A stretch of DNA of 64,000 bases from Brachyhypopomus gauderio (Eukaryota; Chordata; Actinopteri; Gymnotiformes; Hypopomidae). The stretch is taken from assembly GCF_052324685.1 (NCBI RefSeq), contig NC_135226.1:19048973-19112972 (forward strand). The letters are read 5' to 3'. The notes beneath the pieces are model-generated. The model did not search any database and was not told the DNA's origin. It worked only from the letters and a program-made list of their open reading frames with translations. Below, piece after piece: positions 1-44,748 of the stretch (position 1 is its first letter; every line of letters begins with the position of its first letter). Both the position numbers and the translations under genes were made by a program.

Positions 1-79
1 ATGAGCGCCCCAAAAACACACTCGTGGGAGCGGGAGAGAGCGCGTAGCAGGCACGAACAACGTCCCAGCCTCTCCCTCA

Positions 80-1402
<1,323 letters not shown>

Positions 1403-1419
1403 CCCTGATGGTCTCTGCT

Positions 1420-2783
1420 CTGAGGAGGGGAGGAGACTCTGCCATGAGATGAGTTCACGTTAAACTTCCTTTGGCAAGGAATTACAAACCCAAACAACCA
1501 GGAGGATTAAACAGAGTATGCTGGTTGACTCTCATATACATCATATATAGGTGATACAGGATCCTCCCACTGCAATAAAGAACTTGACCATGTAAGAAGA
1601 AAAAGAAAGAAAAGTCTTCATCTCCTAAGCATAACATCATAACAGCAGCAGGAGGTGTGAGTCATGTTATAGGCAAATGTTTTTGCAAGCCATTAAAACG
1701 GATGCATGAAAGGGCTGGTATTGTTCAGTGGCAGTTGAATTAAATCTCAAAATATTATATCTGAATATCTGTCTGACGATCATGTTGTGAACAAAATGCA
1801 AGTGTTAGTGGAACATTGACCATCCCAGTGATGCCTTCAACTATTTAATGTGTCACTTCCCCAAAAATCTTGTCTAAGAGGAACAGCTTAAAAACAAACA
1901 AACAAAAAAAAAAAAACTCTACCAAAAACATTATTACTGAACATTCAGTTACAAGAACCTGCCATGTCCTCATTCTCTCCACTTTCATATCACCCTTAAA
2001 GAAGTAATCAGGTAAACCACAGTGTAGCAGAGATGGTGGTCTGGCAAACTGCTGTTAAGATCATGCCCTATAGAGCAATGGAAAGACTGCAATACCAAAG
2101 AACATATTCACCATCAGTAGAGAAGTAAATATCTGAGACATAAAAGAAAACATCCAAACTACTACATTTAAAAAAGTTCCTGTAGAGTTTGTTGGGTTCC
2201 TACAAGCAACGTATTATTAGTGGTCTGCAGCATGGTGCATTGACACAAAACCTCATGTTGATGTCTAAATAAACAATTTCCCCACACACCTGTCTCCCTG
2301 TCTCAGGTGATTACGTGGCAGTTTAAATATCCCACAGTGAAAAATACAAAACGAAAACAAAGGTCGCGTTTGTCACTTTGGCTTAGTTTAAATGTTATAT
2401 GTTACTAGGACCTGAAATTAGTATGTACAAACAGCAATGCTTAAGACTACATCTCGAAGCTTTAAAAAAGATTATACATGTAAAACACTAACTGCCTCAT
2501 AACCAAGTAAGCACGTAATATACACAAATTTATAACCACGCAATATACACAAACTGTAAGAGTTTCACCGTCAGCGAGGTGTCCTTGTTGGACAGGTGTG
2601 TTTACCTGTTGAACACCCTGAAGAGGAGGAGAGTTCTTCCACAGGGAAGTCGTGCAGCACGGCGAACGAAATAAATTAAAGTTCTAATACAAAACCCCAA
2701 CAACTTCACCGCAGCTATGATGGGAATAGAGAGATATAAATCCTGGAAATTGGTGTTACAGTCGTTCACCTGCTGCCGTTTAC
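1420..2783. other. klc3 first intron (putative)
   Basis: AT-rich stretch between the acceptor ahead of the klc3 start exon and a candidate 5' exon. I see only short A runs (about 1895-1915) and no coding signal. Confidence 0.4.
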
Positions 2784-2935
2784 CTGCTCGGTCAGTCCCG
2801 CCAGGCACACGTGAGGTATTCTCTGCTGTGTCGGTAGCCACGTATCTTCCGCTACTCGAGCCTACGACAGCTGACAATAAACGTTTTGTCTTTATCAGGA
2901 CTTTATTATTCCCTCGTCGTTGCTTCGCCATACAT
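2784..2935 (-). other. Candidate 5' exon of klc3
   Basis: On the minus strand a good donor (CAG|GTAAAC) follows position 2784, and the upstream sequence is CpG-rich compared with its surroundings, fitting a first exon near a promoter. It contains an ATG at 2931 with 49 open codons plus one base. That phase would join the klc3 exon starting at 1419 without a stop, so the exon is either untranslated or gives an N-terminal extension. I do not recognise the peptide (MAKQRRGNNKV...), so untranslated is the safer reading. Confidence 0.3.
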
Positions 2936-5900
2936 TTATTGCTGAGCTGCTAAGATATGTCATGAGCAATCATGAAGGATATTTCTTATTATAGTATATT
3001 ATTCAGGACACTTTTACTAAACTAAAGTTAGTATTGTCACATTTCCTTTTATTTTGGTCTATGTGCGTAGACCGACACTAATAATTATGTTATTTTGTTT
3101 ATAGCAGTCTACAGAGAGAGGGGTCTGTGTTGAGGGATTATTTAAATGAAGGAGTCTTTAATTTACGTCATACTGGCAAAGGTTCAACAAAGCAGCTTAG
3201 GGAGGGGCCTCGCGCGCGTTAGTGAAATAAGGGACATTAGTCTGGCTGCTGTCAGACCTGCTTAGTTTGACAAGCAGAAACCAACCAGCCTGCCAAAGCA
3301 GCCACAATCCAGTGCTGACTTTAATGACTCTGCAAAGAGATCTTTAAGGTTTGCAAACAGCTGTAAGGGGCGCAGAGGAGTCCAGATCCAGTCCATTTGG
3401 CAGCTGGGATAAGCAAGAGGCCAGGAAGAGGAAGATTTAAGATAGACACAGGTCTCCGTAGGAATAAGAAGCAGGAACGACTTGTGCCCAAGGAAACGGT
3501 CACATTGCCACTGCTGGAGAGGAGACTGGGAAGGTGTGTGTGTACTGGGCATAGATAGTGGCAACGTAATGACGGGGGAGCAACTGCACACTGACTGATA
3601 TACGAGGCAGAACTAATTGATGGTTCAGCTGCTGGACAGGGGTGCTGTGGGCGGAGGACTCGTGCCTTGTAAGGACAGCCTGACTGGGGGAGAGACCAGC
3701 ACAGCTCTGGGTTGGGGGTGTGTGGGTAGCACTGCACTTCCCACACAGGGGAGCTGATCAGGTCTGAAGACATACCAGAAGCAGCTCTCACATTTATATC
3801 TGGCCTACAGTCATTAATATAACAAACAATTTATAATGAAGTATAGGAATGTCAGTGGGGATAGTTGTACAACAAGGGAATCTGAAGGAAAAGTGTGGTT
3901 GAGCTGTTTGATTCACTCTTTTCTCGCTTCACATTTGTCATGTCCTCCTTTGGTGTTCTCATGTCACAGACTGACATTCTCAGGTCATACGCTGGTATTT
4001 TTATGTTGCATGACTCTAATTCCATTGCTCAGATCTTGAGGTGCCAACCATCTGTGAAATATGCATTCTTCTTCTTCTATATATATATTAGTATTATTAA
4101 AATAGGATAAATAGGAATAATTCCATTAACCATTAAAAGCCCAGTGGTAGCAGACTGGTTGATTTAGGTGGAGTTAGCAGAGGTTTATTAACTGATAATC
4201 ACACTTCAGCGTTACGGGTTCTTTTCAGTAAGGAGAGAGTTGAAAGAGGAAAATGCCATTTTCCACGGTGCACCCAATTCTATGAGGTTCGTGCCGCAGT
4301 GGAAGAGACGCTAAACACAGGGAACGCAATCAACAAATGTGCGTCAAACCACCCAGCGCACCAGCTGACACTCATCACACAGCTGTTGGTGCACATGGAG
4401 ACCTCGTGTGCCAGGAGAAATACTGGTGGTGTGCTGAGAATCTGCACAGAAGGTTTGTGCATGACCTGTGACGTGTCATTTACACCACAGTCAAAGGCAT
4501 TTTCACTAGCAGTGAAAAACATTATACCTCATCACCTCCACACAGGTCATGGGCAGCATGGTATCTCTCCATGCCAAAACCTCCCTCAGAGGCAGTGCCT
4601 CCACGATCACTACTGCCTCCAGAGGTAATGCAGCTGGTCTCTCTGGGGTGGCAGGGGTCACTGGAAGAGCGGCGGGTAAACGCGTAGACGGACCAAGAGC
4701 TGAGTCAACGCAATTCAATCAGGCAACTGTGCATGGGGGAACTGACCAGCACTAAACTTAGCGCGGGCAGCACAGGGCAGTGTTCAGGCTCCAGTTTCAA
4801 TGGAAGAGGCTACTATACCAAACCTACATTCACATGCTCACATCCTATATAAATGCTTTTTCATGGGTAGATGCAACAACACTGACACGTGTGTGTGTAA
4901 GTGCACATAGTTCAAACTGTGATTGTCAACATTTTGCTGGAATCAGGAAAGCTGAAAATTGAAACAAATCGAAATGTCAAACTCATATTGTTCATACTTC
5001 GTATCATGTGATCTCAAGCATCTTAAGTAACACAGAAACAAAAACAAACATGGCTGCAAACTAAATGTAGTCAGAAACCCGTCTTATTATATTCGCTGCT
5101 TGTTACAGTCGTGTCAGAAGCTGTTAAATTGGATGATGGGTTGGCAGACAAGGCTGCAGTGTCAGAACTTTAGTTGAGAATTTCTGGTTCTGACACTAAA
5201 ATACAGGCCCAGCACACAGTAAAAGGAATGAACCTCAAACACAAGTGCTCTCATTTGACGTACGGTATCATCTGCAGAATGCTAAATATAGGTCGGACTC
5301 TGAACTCTTAAGAAAAGCGTTCATGTTATGAAAATTAATAGAGGACTGAAAAAAGACTTAATTCCATACTTTAAAAATCCACAAAGAATGAGGTTGAACT
5401 GGCACAAGCAGTGTTAGATATTGTATGTTGTAAATGCACATTTGTTGACATTTCAAGGCTACTCTCTCTGGTAACTGATGATAATGTTTTTATGCCCAGA
5501 TGAGACTTTTCTTTACACTGGCACAACAGGACAACCTTGGAGCCAGGAGGTCAAACCTAAACCCTCAGAAAAGTATACATTTTAAATATATATTTCTTTG
5601 CTACTTTATCAGACAGTATCAGAGACAAAAAAAGTTGTTTTGTCCTGCAAGTGTACTGCATGTGTCAGAAGGTATTCTAATTTCATCTCACAAGGTACAA
5701 CTTTTCTAGGGTTTTTTTTTGCCTTGCACGGTGGTTTTATAGGGAAATAGTAGACAAGCAACATCAAATGAGCTCAGTGGGACAGATATGGTAGTTCTCT
5801 GGACATTAAAACAATAACTATAACCAGCGAGTTCAGAGCCAAGCCATGACCCTCTGCACATACACAGAGCTCTTGTCACATGCTTGGGACATTCTGCTGA

Positions 5901-7589
5901 GATCCCTGCCCCCTTCTGACACTTTCACCCCAAGCAGCTTAGTAAGAGTGTTAGCAAGCCTGCTCTGAGGTGAAAGTTGGTTTAGCGGTCTCTAAGATAT
6001 GTTTCACTTAATGTTCATTCATTAAATTTTCAATATTCTCTACATTACTTTTGTCATAAACCCATGATTATTTTGAGGTCATAAAGTAAGTAGATTGAAT
6101 TGATTTTAATTGTTAATTGATTAAGCTGAAAATAACATTGACAGTGTGTCCAAAAATGTTGCTTTTTAAAGAATTAGTTGTTTAAAAATTAGGTACTCTT
6201 CATGTAACAGTTTTATTTAATGGGACGTGCCACTGGTCACATGATCAGATTTCGTCAGAGCCAACACAGATGAAGAGAAAATACTTGCAGCCCCAAAATA
6301 ACAGTGCATGGTCATTACCCTGTGTTTGTTTTAGATTTATGAATGAGATTAATCCATTTAAATGGAAAGATGTTGCATTTTGAGTAATCATAGTCAACTT
6401 CAACACATTTGTGGTGCTTATGTGTTTGTGCCTGAGTATCTAAGAGAGAAAATAAATCTTCGAAAGTCATCAGTACAATGCATGGCCTCTATTTCACTGG
6501 AGCAGTGTAGCTACAGATGGTGACCCCCACACAATCAGGTGCCACCCTCTCCCAACCTTGAGTGTAACAGCAACAGTTTCTTATGTAACTGTCCTCACTC
6601 AGTACCAGGCAGCTGGGCTCCGTTGGTTGCTAATTTTGGTGGCAGATCCTGGCCTAGACAAGTCCTGGCCTCTACACCCTCCCCACACCTACACACTTTC
6701 CCCACACCCTCCCCACACCCTTGCACCCTCCCCACACTCTCTACACTCTCCACACTTGCACACCTGTCACACTCTCCCCACACCCTCTACACCCTCCCTG
6801 CACCCTCACACCCTCTACACCACCTACACCCTCCATACTCTCCACACTCTGACACCTTCCACACCCGTCAAACTCTCCACACCCACCACACCCCCTCTAC
6901 ACCCTCCATACCCACTAAGGTTTTAAGTCACGGTACAGTAAACAGTCATGATGCAGCAGTGAGATGAGATCTTAAGCAATGATATGGAGCGAGTGAAGAC
7001 CTGATCCACTAGAGGTCAACAGGGGGTGAGGCTGCACTCCTGAGGTCAGTCCTGATCACAGTAAGTGTAAGGCCTCACCTCTGACTTCCAACCCTGAATA
7101 GCACTTAAGTGCCCAGGGTATTTTACTTAACATAGAAATGCATTTGTTATGCAGAATTATTACAGTTTTTCCACTGTAATATGACTGATGTAATTCGTCA
7201 TGTTGTAAGAAGGCCCATTAAAAAAGAGCTTTGTCAGCAGTCCAATGTCTTCTACGAATTTTCATTATAAATACATTAACCTCCCTTAGGATAGAGTGGT
7301 GTGGCATTCTTAGCATTTACCAGTATGTTTCCTATGTTTTTGAGAAAAACACAAAGATTACTTAATATGTTGGTTGATTGTGGTGATTGCTGGTTGAATA
7401 TGCATTCATTCCAGTTCCAGGAATCAGACTTCTCCAGTTAAAGGATCCACCAGTGGGATCCACGCAGACACGTAAACGTTTACATAACCTGGCAGACAGG
7501 AAGTGGATTTTGCACCTCTGTTGTTTCTCTGTGAGCCTCTCAGTTTCCAGAGCAACCACAGAGAAGAAGGGGACAGGCCACTGCTAAAG
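2936..7589. other. Intergenic region between klc3 and ckm
   Basis: The two genes are divergently oriented. I find no conserved coding exon or RNA gene here. A C-rich tandem repeat (about 6665-6915) is listed separately. The rest is AT-rich unique-looking sequence. Confidence 0.5.
6665..6915. repeat. C-rich degenerate minisatellite (CCACACCCTC-type)
   Basis: About 250 bp of imperfect repeats of CCCCACACCCT and CTACACCCTC units. The open frames across it (Pro/Thr/His-rich) come from the repeat and are not genes. Confidence 0.8.
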
Positions 7590-7765
7590 GGAGGGGACAG
7601 CTGTCCCCCTGTCTCGGGTGTTGTGATGTGGGTTCTTTCCTTTTAGAACCTAAACTTGCCATCAAGTGCTACTCTCCAATGGGCTTAGAGCCTGCAAACA
7701 ATGATCAGCCAATGAGCACTGAGCATCTGAGTATATAAGCCAAGGTCTGACGTGTTGCAAAGTTG
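7590..7765 (+). promoter_or_regulatory. ckm core promoter with TATA, CCAAT and E-box
   Basis: A TATATAAG box at about 7732-7739 lies about 25 bp downstream of a CCAAT motif (AGCCAATGAG, about 7708). A CAGCTG E-box, the myogenic bHLH class, is at about 7599. Transcription would start near 7763. About 70 bp later comes a consensus donor (CAG|GTAAAC at 7835/7836), giving the untranslated first exon usual for muscle creatine kinase genes. The motifs are visible; start site and muscle specificity are inferred. Confidence 0.65.
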
Positions 7766-7835
7766 GGCAACCCCTACATTGGCTTTGGTGGACAGGCTCT
7801 GATCCCAAGGACTGTTACCTCTTTCTCTCGTGCAG
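7763..7835 (+). other. ckm: Untranslated exon 1 of ckm
   Basis: Bounded by the inferred start site and the donor after 7835. It would splice to an acceptor at 9013 (CTGAACAG) or 9025, just ahead of the ATG at 9034. It has no ATG continuous with the reading frame. The roughly 1.18-kb intron between them carries the 15-bp repeat at 8081-8142. Confidence 0.55.
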
Positions 7836-8080
7836 GTAAACGCAACAGTGGCTCTACAGATCAAATTGGGTGGGAAATGGGAAATATATTGTGGTGAAAT
7901 ATAAAAAGCTTCTGCATCAAAAATGTACATTTAAAGAAAGTTTTTAAATGTTTTTGAATTGAAGTTACTTTCCGTTTTTTTTTTTTCCTCAACAAAATGG
8001 TTAAACTCTCTTCAGCATCTGCAGTGTGGAACCTTAAATGTGGTTTGAAATTGTCTGCCTTTTTTTTCTGGACTTGCTCT

Positions 8081-8142
8081 CTTGGAATTTTGAAAATTGG
8101 AATTTTGAATATTGGAATTTTGAATATTGGGATTTTGAAAAC
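8081..8142. repeat. 15-bp AT-rich tandem repeat in ckm intron 1
   Basis: About four copies of a TTGGAATTTTGAAAA-like unit in the first intron of ckm. Small local expansion. Confidence 0.8.
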
Positions 8143-9033
8143 GCTAAGCCATTTTGTTCATGAAGAGAATGATAAAATGTTTCAAGCAGGTACAGAGGTG
8201 TACAGAGTACAGAGTGTAGAAAGGTTTCATCTAAATCTGTGCAATGGTTGTAGAACAGAGTGCTGCATGTGGCTGGAATTAGCCCTGTGTGTGACACCTG
8301 CTTGCAAGGTCAGCTGTTGTAGCAAGAAGGGCACCACGGTGAGACTGATTTAGAGTCTGTTTTAATGTGTGCAGGCACACGATCCTCTTTTGAAACACAA
8401 TATGCGTGCAGCATAAAGCAAAGAGCACGAATACTGGGATAAACGTTAATTATGCATTTCAGGTCATTCTGTGTTGTCAGGAGCATTTAGGTTTTCATTC
8501 TGTGATAAGGTTTTTGATATTGCATAGTTGGTTTGGTTCAGTTTGGGGTAAAAAAAAAAAAACAGCCTCGCTCACTAGACTATCTAGTTCCAACTAGTTG
8601 CCCCCCCTCCTGCCCCCCTCTGGAAACCAGAGTGGTATATATGGTATGTGGAGTGAAGATTTGGCAGGCGTGCTAAAAATATCTTGTGCTGTCCGATACC
8701 TTTAAGCACACACAAATCTTGTCTCACACCACTTTATGGGGTAATATGAAGCCAATGTTACAGTTAGACCACTAGTTACAGTGAAACGAGGGTTGAACAA
8801 GTCACAAAACATGCTAGCCCTAACTGTTAAGAGAAGCACAGAGCTACTTCCAGCATTTTTGCTCAGAAAACTAGTATGGCATGTCCTTTTTGAATCAAAT
8901 AATAATCTCTTTTTTTTTCTAAAGAAAAGGGATAGTTTTCCTTTCACTTTTCTGTGTAGCAGAAGAATACACCATGATGGCTGTGTTCTCCGGTGTGGTT
9001 TGTTTCTGAACAGATCAATCAACAGGTGCAATC

Positions 9034-9237
9034 ATGACCAAGAACTGCCACAACGACTATAAGATGAAGTTTACTCTGGAGGACGAGTACCCGGACCTCT
9101 CCCTCCACAACAACCACATGGCCAAGGCCCTGACCAAGGAAATCTATGAAAAACTGAGGAGCAAGTCCACCCCAAGTGGCTTCACTCTGGATGACATCAT
9201 CCAGACTGGTGTGGACAACCCTGGTAAGAATGAAAAT

Positions 9238-9278
<41 letters not shown>

Positions 9279-10969
9279 AAAAAACAAAACAAAACAAAAC
9301 TGGTCTTAGCAATCACCATTGCTGTAATGGCTTTGCAAACAATTCAGTTAAGATACTCAGCTGTAGAAGTTATTTTGGGTTTTTTTTTATTACATGCAGT
9401 AAATTCCAGTAGGGGATGCACTGCACTCAGTGACATTTCAACTCCACTGCATTTATGTGAGTCGTTGGCACCTGCAAATGCATCTTCCCGTTCCTAGGTC
9501 ATCCTTTCATCATGACTGTGGGCTGTGTGGCCGGTGATGAGGAGTCCTATGAGGTCTTCAAGGATCTCCTTGATCCAGTCATCTCCGACCGTCATGGTGG
9601 TTACAAGGCCACTGACAAGCACCACACTGATCTGAACTGGGAGAACCTGAAGGTGTGGAAGCACTTTGTGAAAATCTTTTTTTTTAGCTGTAATGGGGGG
9701 GAATCAAACCGATCCTAAAATACATAACTTGTTTTCCCAAAATCCTTGGTAAGATAAGGCATCCCTTTATTCTTCTTAGGGTGGTGATGATCTGGACCCC
9801 AACTACGTCATGAGCAGCCGTGTGCGTACTGGACGTAGCATCAAGGGCTACACCCTCCCCCCCCACAACAGCCGTGGCGAGCGTAGGGCTGTGGAGAAAC
9901 TGTCCATCGAGGGTGAGTCTAAGTCATCCAGCTACCGCCAGCTAAATATGGGACAAACCCACCCATGTAGACCAGCTGCTCTACAGCGAGCCATCCAAGC
10001 AGACTGTGGCACCTTCTCCTCACAGCTATGACCGCCCTGGACGGCGAATTCAAGGGCAAGTACTACCCTCTGAAGGACATGACCGAGAAGGAGCAGGATC
10101 AGCTGATCGCCGACCACTTCCTGTTTGACAAGCCCGTCTCCCCTCTGCTGCTGGCGTCCGGCATGGCCCGTGACTGGCCCGATGCAAGAGGCATCTTTCA
10201 CAACGACAACAAGACCTTCTTGGTCTGGGTGAACGAGGAGGATCATCTGCGTGTGATCTCCATGCAGAAGGGTGGCAACATGAAGGAGGTCTTCAAGAGG
10301 TTCTGTGTTGGCCTGAACAAGGTAAGAACCGGATATTCAAAACCTTGAAAGACTTATCACATAATAATAATAATAGCATATTCTTATTAAATAGTAGCCT
10401 GAATGTCTGAGAAGTCAGTTTCTTTGTCCTACTCTTGAGTAGATTGAGGAGGTCTTCAAGAAGCACAACCACGGATTCATGTGGAACGAGCATCTGGGCT
10501 TCATCTTGACCTGCCCCTCAAACCTCGGCACAGGCCTGCGCGGTGGCGTGCACGTCAAGCTGCCCAAACTCAGCACACACGCCAAGTTCGAGGAGATCCT
10601 CACCAGACTCCGTCTACAGAAGCGTGGCACAGGTATGTTGCGCCGAAACGCCATACCCACTCGAACGGCGCTTCCTGACCAGCCACGTCCTACTCCACGT
10701 CTCGAAGGACCGGTTTTCAGTGCTAACAAATACTCAAGAGATCCTTGAGTAGGCCTGTAGCTTCATCTCCACTTTTCACGTCTCGTCCAGGTGGTGTTGA
10801 CACAGCCTCTGTCGGCGGCGTGTTCGACATCTCCAACGCTGACCGCCTGGGTTCCTCCGAAGTACAGCAGGTGCAGCTGGTGGTCGATGGCGTCAAGCTC
10901 ATGATCGAGATGGAGAAGAAACTTGAGAAGGGCGAGTCCATCGATGACATGATCCCCGCCCAGAAGTAA
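9034..10969 (+). CDS. ckm: Creatine kinase, muscle type (cytosolic)
   Basis: Transfers phosphate between ATP and creatine, buffering ATP in muscle. Six coding exons join in phase: 9034-9223, 9498-9652, 9780-9912, 10026-10321, 10443-10632 and 10791-10969, giving 380 residues, about the family length. Visible landmarks are HNNHMAK near the N-terminus, the Cys-containing signature [16 protein letters not shown], the nucleotide-contact stretch [26 protein letters not shown], and the C-terminus DDMIPAQK. Residues [19 protein letters not shown] and [19 protein letters not shown] favour M over B type. The [14 protein letters not shown]-terminus is typical of fish muscle CK. Two oddities: the usually invariant Trp in ARGIW is Phe (ARGIFHNDN), and exon 4 (296 nt) appears to fuse two exons that are separate in mammals. 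A brain-type paralogue is unlikely. Confidence 0.97.
9239..9342. repeat. (CA)n microsatellite plus segment shared with mark4 intron 11
   Basis: A (CA)n run up to about 9274 is followed by AAAATAAAAAACAAAAC and about 45 bp of non-repetitive sequence ending TGGCTTTGCAAACAA. The same segment, also after a CA run, recurs at about 24891-24965 with one substitution and one CAAAA unit fewer. Confidence 0.85.
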
Positions 10970-11310
10970 AGTCGGAGTAGCGCTTCTTTTTTTTTTTTTT
11001 GTATTTGTTCTAACGAGTAACCTTCGCCCTTCATGCAACGCAAGCAGGAGAAACGCTCTCGCCTGACATTTCCAAGAGACACTCCACTCTGCTCCCTCTC
11101 TTCCTTTTTCTCTTTCCTGTCACCTTTTTTCTTCCCTTTTTCCATTTCTTTTTCCTGTCATCCCTGCCATCTTTCTTTTCTTTTCCCATTCTTTCTGTAA
11201 CATCCTGGGATCAAACTGCCGCATAGCTGGGGAAACTCTGCTTATGCTGTCTTCACCGAAACATTTTTTTTGGTTGTACAAATGAGTAAATAAAAGCCCC
11301 ATGTAACAAT
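10970..11310 (+). other. ckm 3' untranslated region
   Basis: From the TAA at 10967 to just beyond the AATAAA at 11289. Pyrimidine-rich in the middle (11090-11200), no further coding signal. Confidence 0.7.
11289..11294 (+). terminator. Polyadenylation signal of ckm
   Basis: Canonical AATAAA about 320 bp after the ckm stop codon, the first good signal downstream. Confidence 0.7.
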
Positions 11311-11439
11311 CAAGGTGGTGTGACTTCATCTGGATACACGGATGTTTTCTTGTAAACCCCTTAGTCATCATGCACAGTGAGAATGAAACGTTAGTAAAAA
11401 TTCTAATACTGCACAAAATGCAATTGATAAGGCATTTTC

Positions 11440-14133
11440 TAAACTCAATGAGTTTATTCATCTGACATTCCCCTTTCTATACATTTAAAGGCAGAAACAA
11501 TCTAAGACTTTCAAAATAACAAAACTAACCAATCATAATTTACTTTTTCTACACAATTGTACATATTTAAGCAATGAGTCATCTTAGCAGGAGGAGAGAC
11601 AGGAAGTGGTTATTGACCTCAAGGGGGCATGATTGCTAACGCAAACCGATGATGTCTCACTAGCCAAGACATCTTAACCAGGTCTTACCTCCCCAATCCA
11701 TCACAAATTGCATAAATATTGAGAAAATAAATAGTGAAATGTTGCATGTAGTTGAGGAGTGAAGATTTAGGAAAATCAGCACAAAAAAACAAAAAACCTT
11801 TTTGGGTGTCTAATGCTACTTTATACTGCAATGTCATGACATGGTGTTTTGCTGTGTGACCAGGAGAGGCTAATCTATGTCTTACAAAGTCGAAGATTAA
11901 GTATTTATTGTAATAACTGACTCCAACCACCTAAGACTACTTAACATTTTAAACCAATAACAGACCAAAAACTACACAGTGTTTTCAAAAATGCATAACC
12001 TGCCTTTTACCATCTGATTGAGGACACACTACAGTAAACTCCCGTCACACAGACACACACACAATCACACACACATCCATGTACATTAATACACCCACAC
12101 ACATGTTCTGGGAGTACAAAGTGTCTTTATCAGGCGTTCACTGGTCATTAGCAGTTATTTTAATCTCTTCTGTAGTAAATCAATTGTTTCATTTTCTTGA
12201 AGCTTACCGGTTTCATATATATTTGACTAAATTTGCGTTGTAAAATCCTGGACGTGCAGGCATCCATCAGCTGCTAGAGTGCCAAGACTACGCTCACCTC
12301 TTCTACAGTTCAGAACAGCAGCTAATCTGTTAACCATTAATTAAATTCAGTTTTAATGGGTTGCGAATATGATAGGATAAAGAAAGACACAGCATAGGTC
12401 ACATGTGACTACGAATAGTTCATACTGGCATACTCTGAGTCAACAGGGTGACAGATCTTTAAGGACTACAATCAGATGAACTGTGAATAGTGTGATGATC
12501 AGTGACCTCATACAATCTGGAAAAGAAGGCTAACACAGAGATTCTGTCTCTAGCATTAAAATACCCAAGGGATCGTTCTCTAGACCTCTTAAGAGTGACA
12601 GGTGCAACTGTAGTGGTGTCACTGCAATGACAGCAGTACTGTCACTGGTGAAGAATGAATCCAGGAGACTTTACTACGGTGCTTTAGACAGAAGGACAGA
12701 ATCGGTTGAGTGTTTAGATCTTCCAAACTGGGACACAGAAACTGATACAGCAATGATTCAAGTTTATGTAACTCAAGAAAATCGGATCTGGTACGGTCGT
12801 GAGAGACAATACAACAATAACTCTTTCAATGGTTTGCAAACTGTTCAATCAAATCATGGCGCATACATCTCTACAGATAGCCCTTGTGCCTTTTCAAATC
12901 ACTGTAGAATGGTGCTCACAGGAACTGGGTAGCTACAGCTGTCCTTACGGAGGGATACAGTGTGGTCAGTCCAACATTCAGACATTACTCAAATGACCAA
13001 TCACAGCAAAACGTAATAATGACAGTAATTTAAAGGGGCACTTTGAGCTAAGAGTACAAACAAGGTCATTTACAATGAACAGTACTGAGAACTTATCGTA
13101 GGCTAATTTGGCAGACATATTTTAGCACCCCAACCCTTCTCATCACATTATCAAAAATAGTACATCTACGACTCCCAGATTACCCCGAAGCTACAGGGAG
13201 GTCCGCACAGTCCAGGGTTTCATACAAATGTACTAACCAAACATGCACAGTGCAGAGCTCTTCTGGGGAGATGCAGCGGTGTTTAAAGATAATGGATTCG
13301 TATCAAATCAGTGGAAAATGGCGGTTGTGTCCGTGCAGCTCCTGTTTTTACCAAATGACAGAGGCTCCTTACCAGCATAATACTTACAGAAGAAAAACAG
13401 AGTTACTGACTTGGCACGACGGGTGCACTGTACCATTCGACAGGGAAAATGTACTTCAAAGTGATGCCAACTCAATCCTAAAGTGCTACTGTACAACGAT
13501 GAAGGATAAAAAGAAAAACTGCAGAAATGCAGGAGAAACACCAGAGGAAGGCTACAAGGTTAGTGGCTCAGAAGATCAGCCGCTCCCTCCCACACCGGCA
13601 GCTCAGACGGACTTTACGCCCGTTTGACAGCCGTTACTCCTGTGGTTAGGCAGCTTTTCACACGGGAAAGTGTTAATAATCATAATAATAAAAACAAGAA
13701 CCCACAGACACAGAGTGCAGGCCCTCGGGACATCTGTTTCATAACTGATGAGTTCAAGATGGAGGGGGTAAAACTTAAAAAATGTAGGTTTTTGTTGCAA
13801 ATAAAACATGAATCCAAAATGATTTAAATAGCAGCTGTTAATAGGAAAAAAAAACACAAAGAGCTGGGACAATGTACAGAAAACAAATGTCTGGAAAAAA
13901 CTTGAATAGAACTTGGCTAAGACACCCACTAAATGTCAGCGGGAAAGGGAGTTTTCTCAGCAGGACTTGTCTGTAGCAGGCACAAGGCTTTTGTGTTTGG
14001 GTGTGTTTTAGTGTCTGTGTAGGCTTAGAGAAGGCAGGGGTGGAGCCTAGGTTCAAGGGGCGGGCACTTCCTCTGCCTGCTGCCCATTGTTGCATCATCG
14101 TGCCTCTGCCTAGCCCCTCCCACCAAGACACCC
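11440..14133 (-). other. Probable mark4 3' untranslated region
   Basis: No conserved exon appears between the mark4 stop at 14134 and the candidate poly(A) signal at 11453. Long 3' UTRs are usual for this kinase family. The open frames here show no recognisable domain. Confidence 0.45.
11453..11458 (-). terminator. Candidate polyadenylation signal of mark4
   Basis: AATAAA on the minus strand, about 2.7 kb beyond the mark4 stop. If used, ckm and mark4 transcripts end within about 160 bp of each other. A nearer site cannot be excluded. Confidence 0.45.

Positions 14134-44748
<30,615 letters not shown>

Noticed and set aside
6539-6967. Pro/Thr/His-rich frames on the plus strand
   Set aside because: Fall in a C-rich minisatellite between klc3 and ckm.
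9034-10969. Brain-type creatine kinase (ckb)
   Set aside because: Diagnostic residues and the klc3/mark4 neighbours point to the muscle type.
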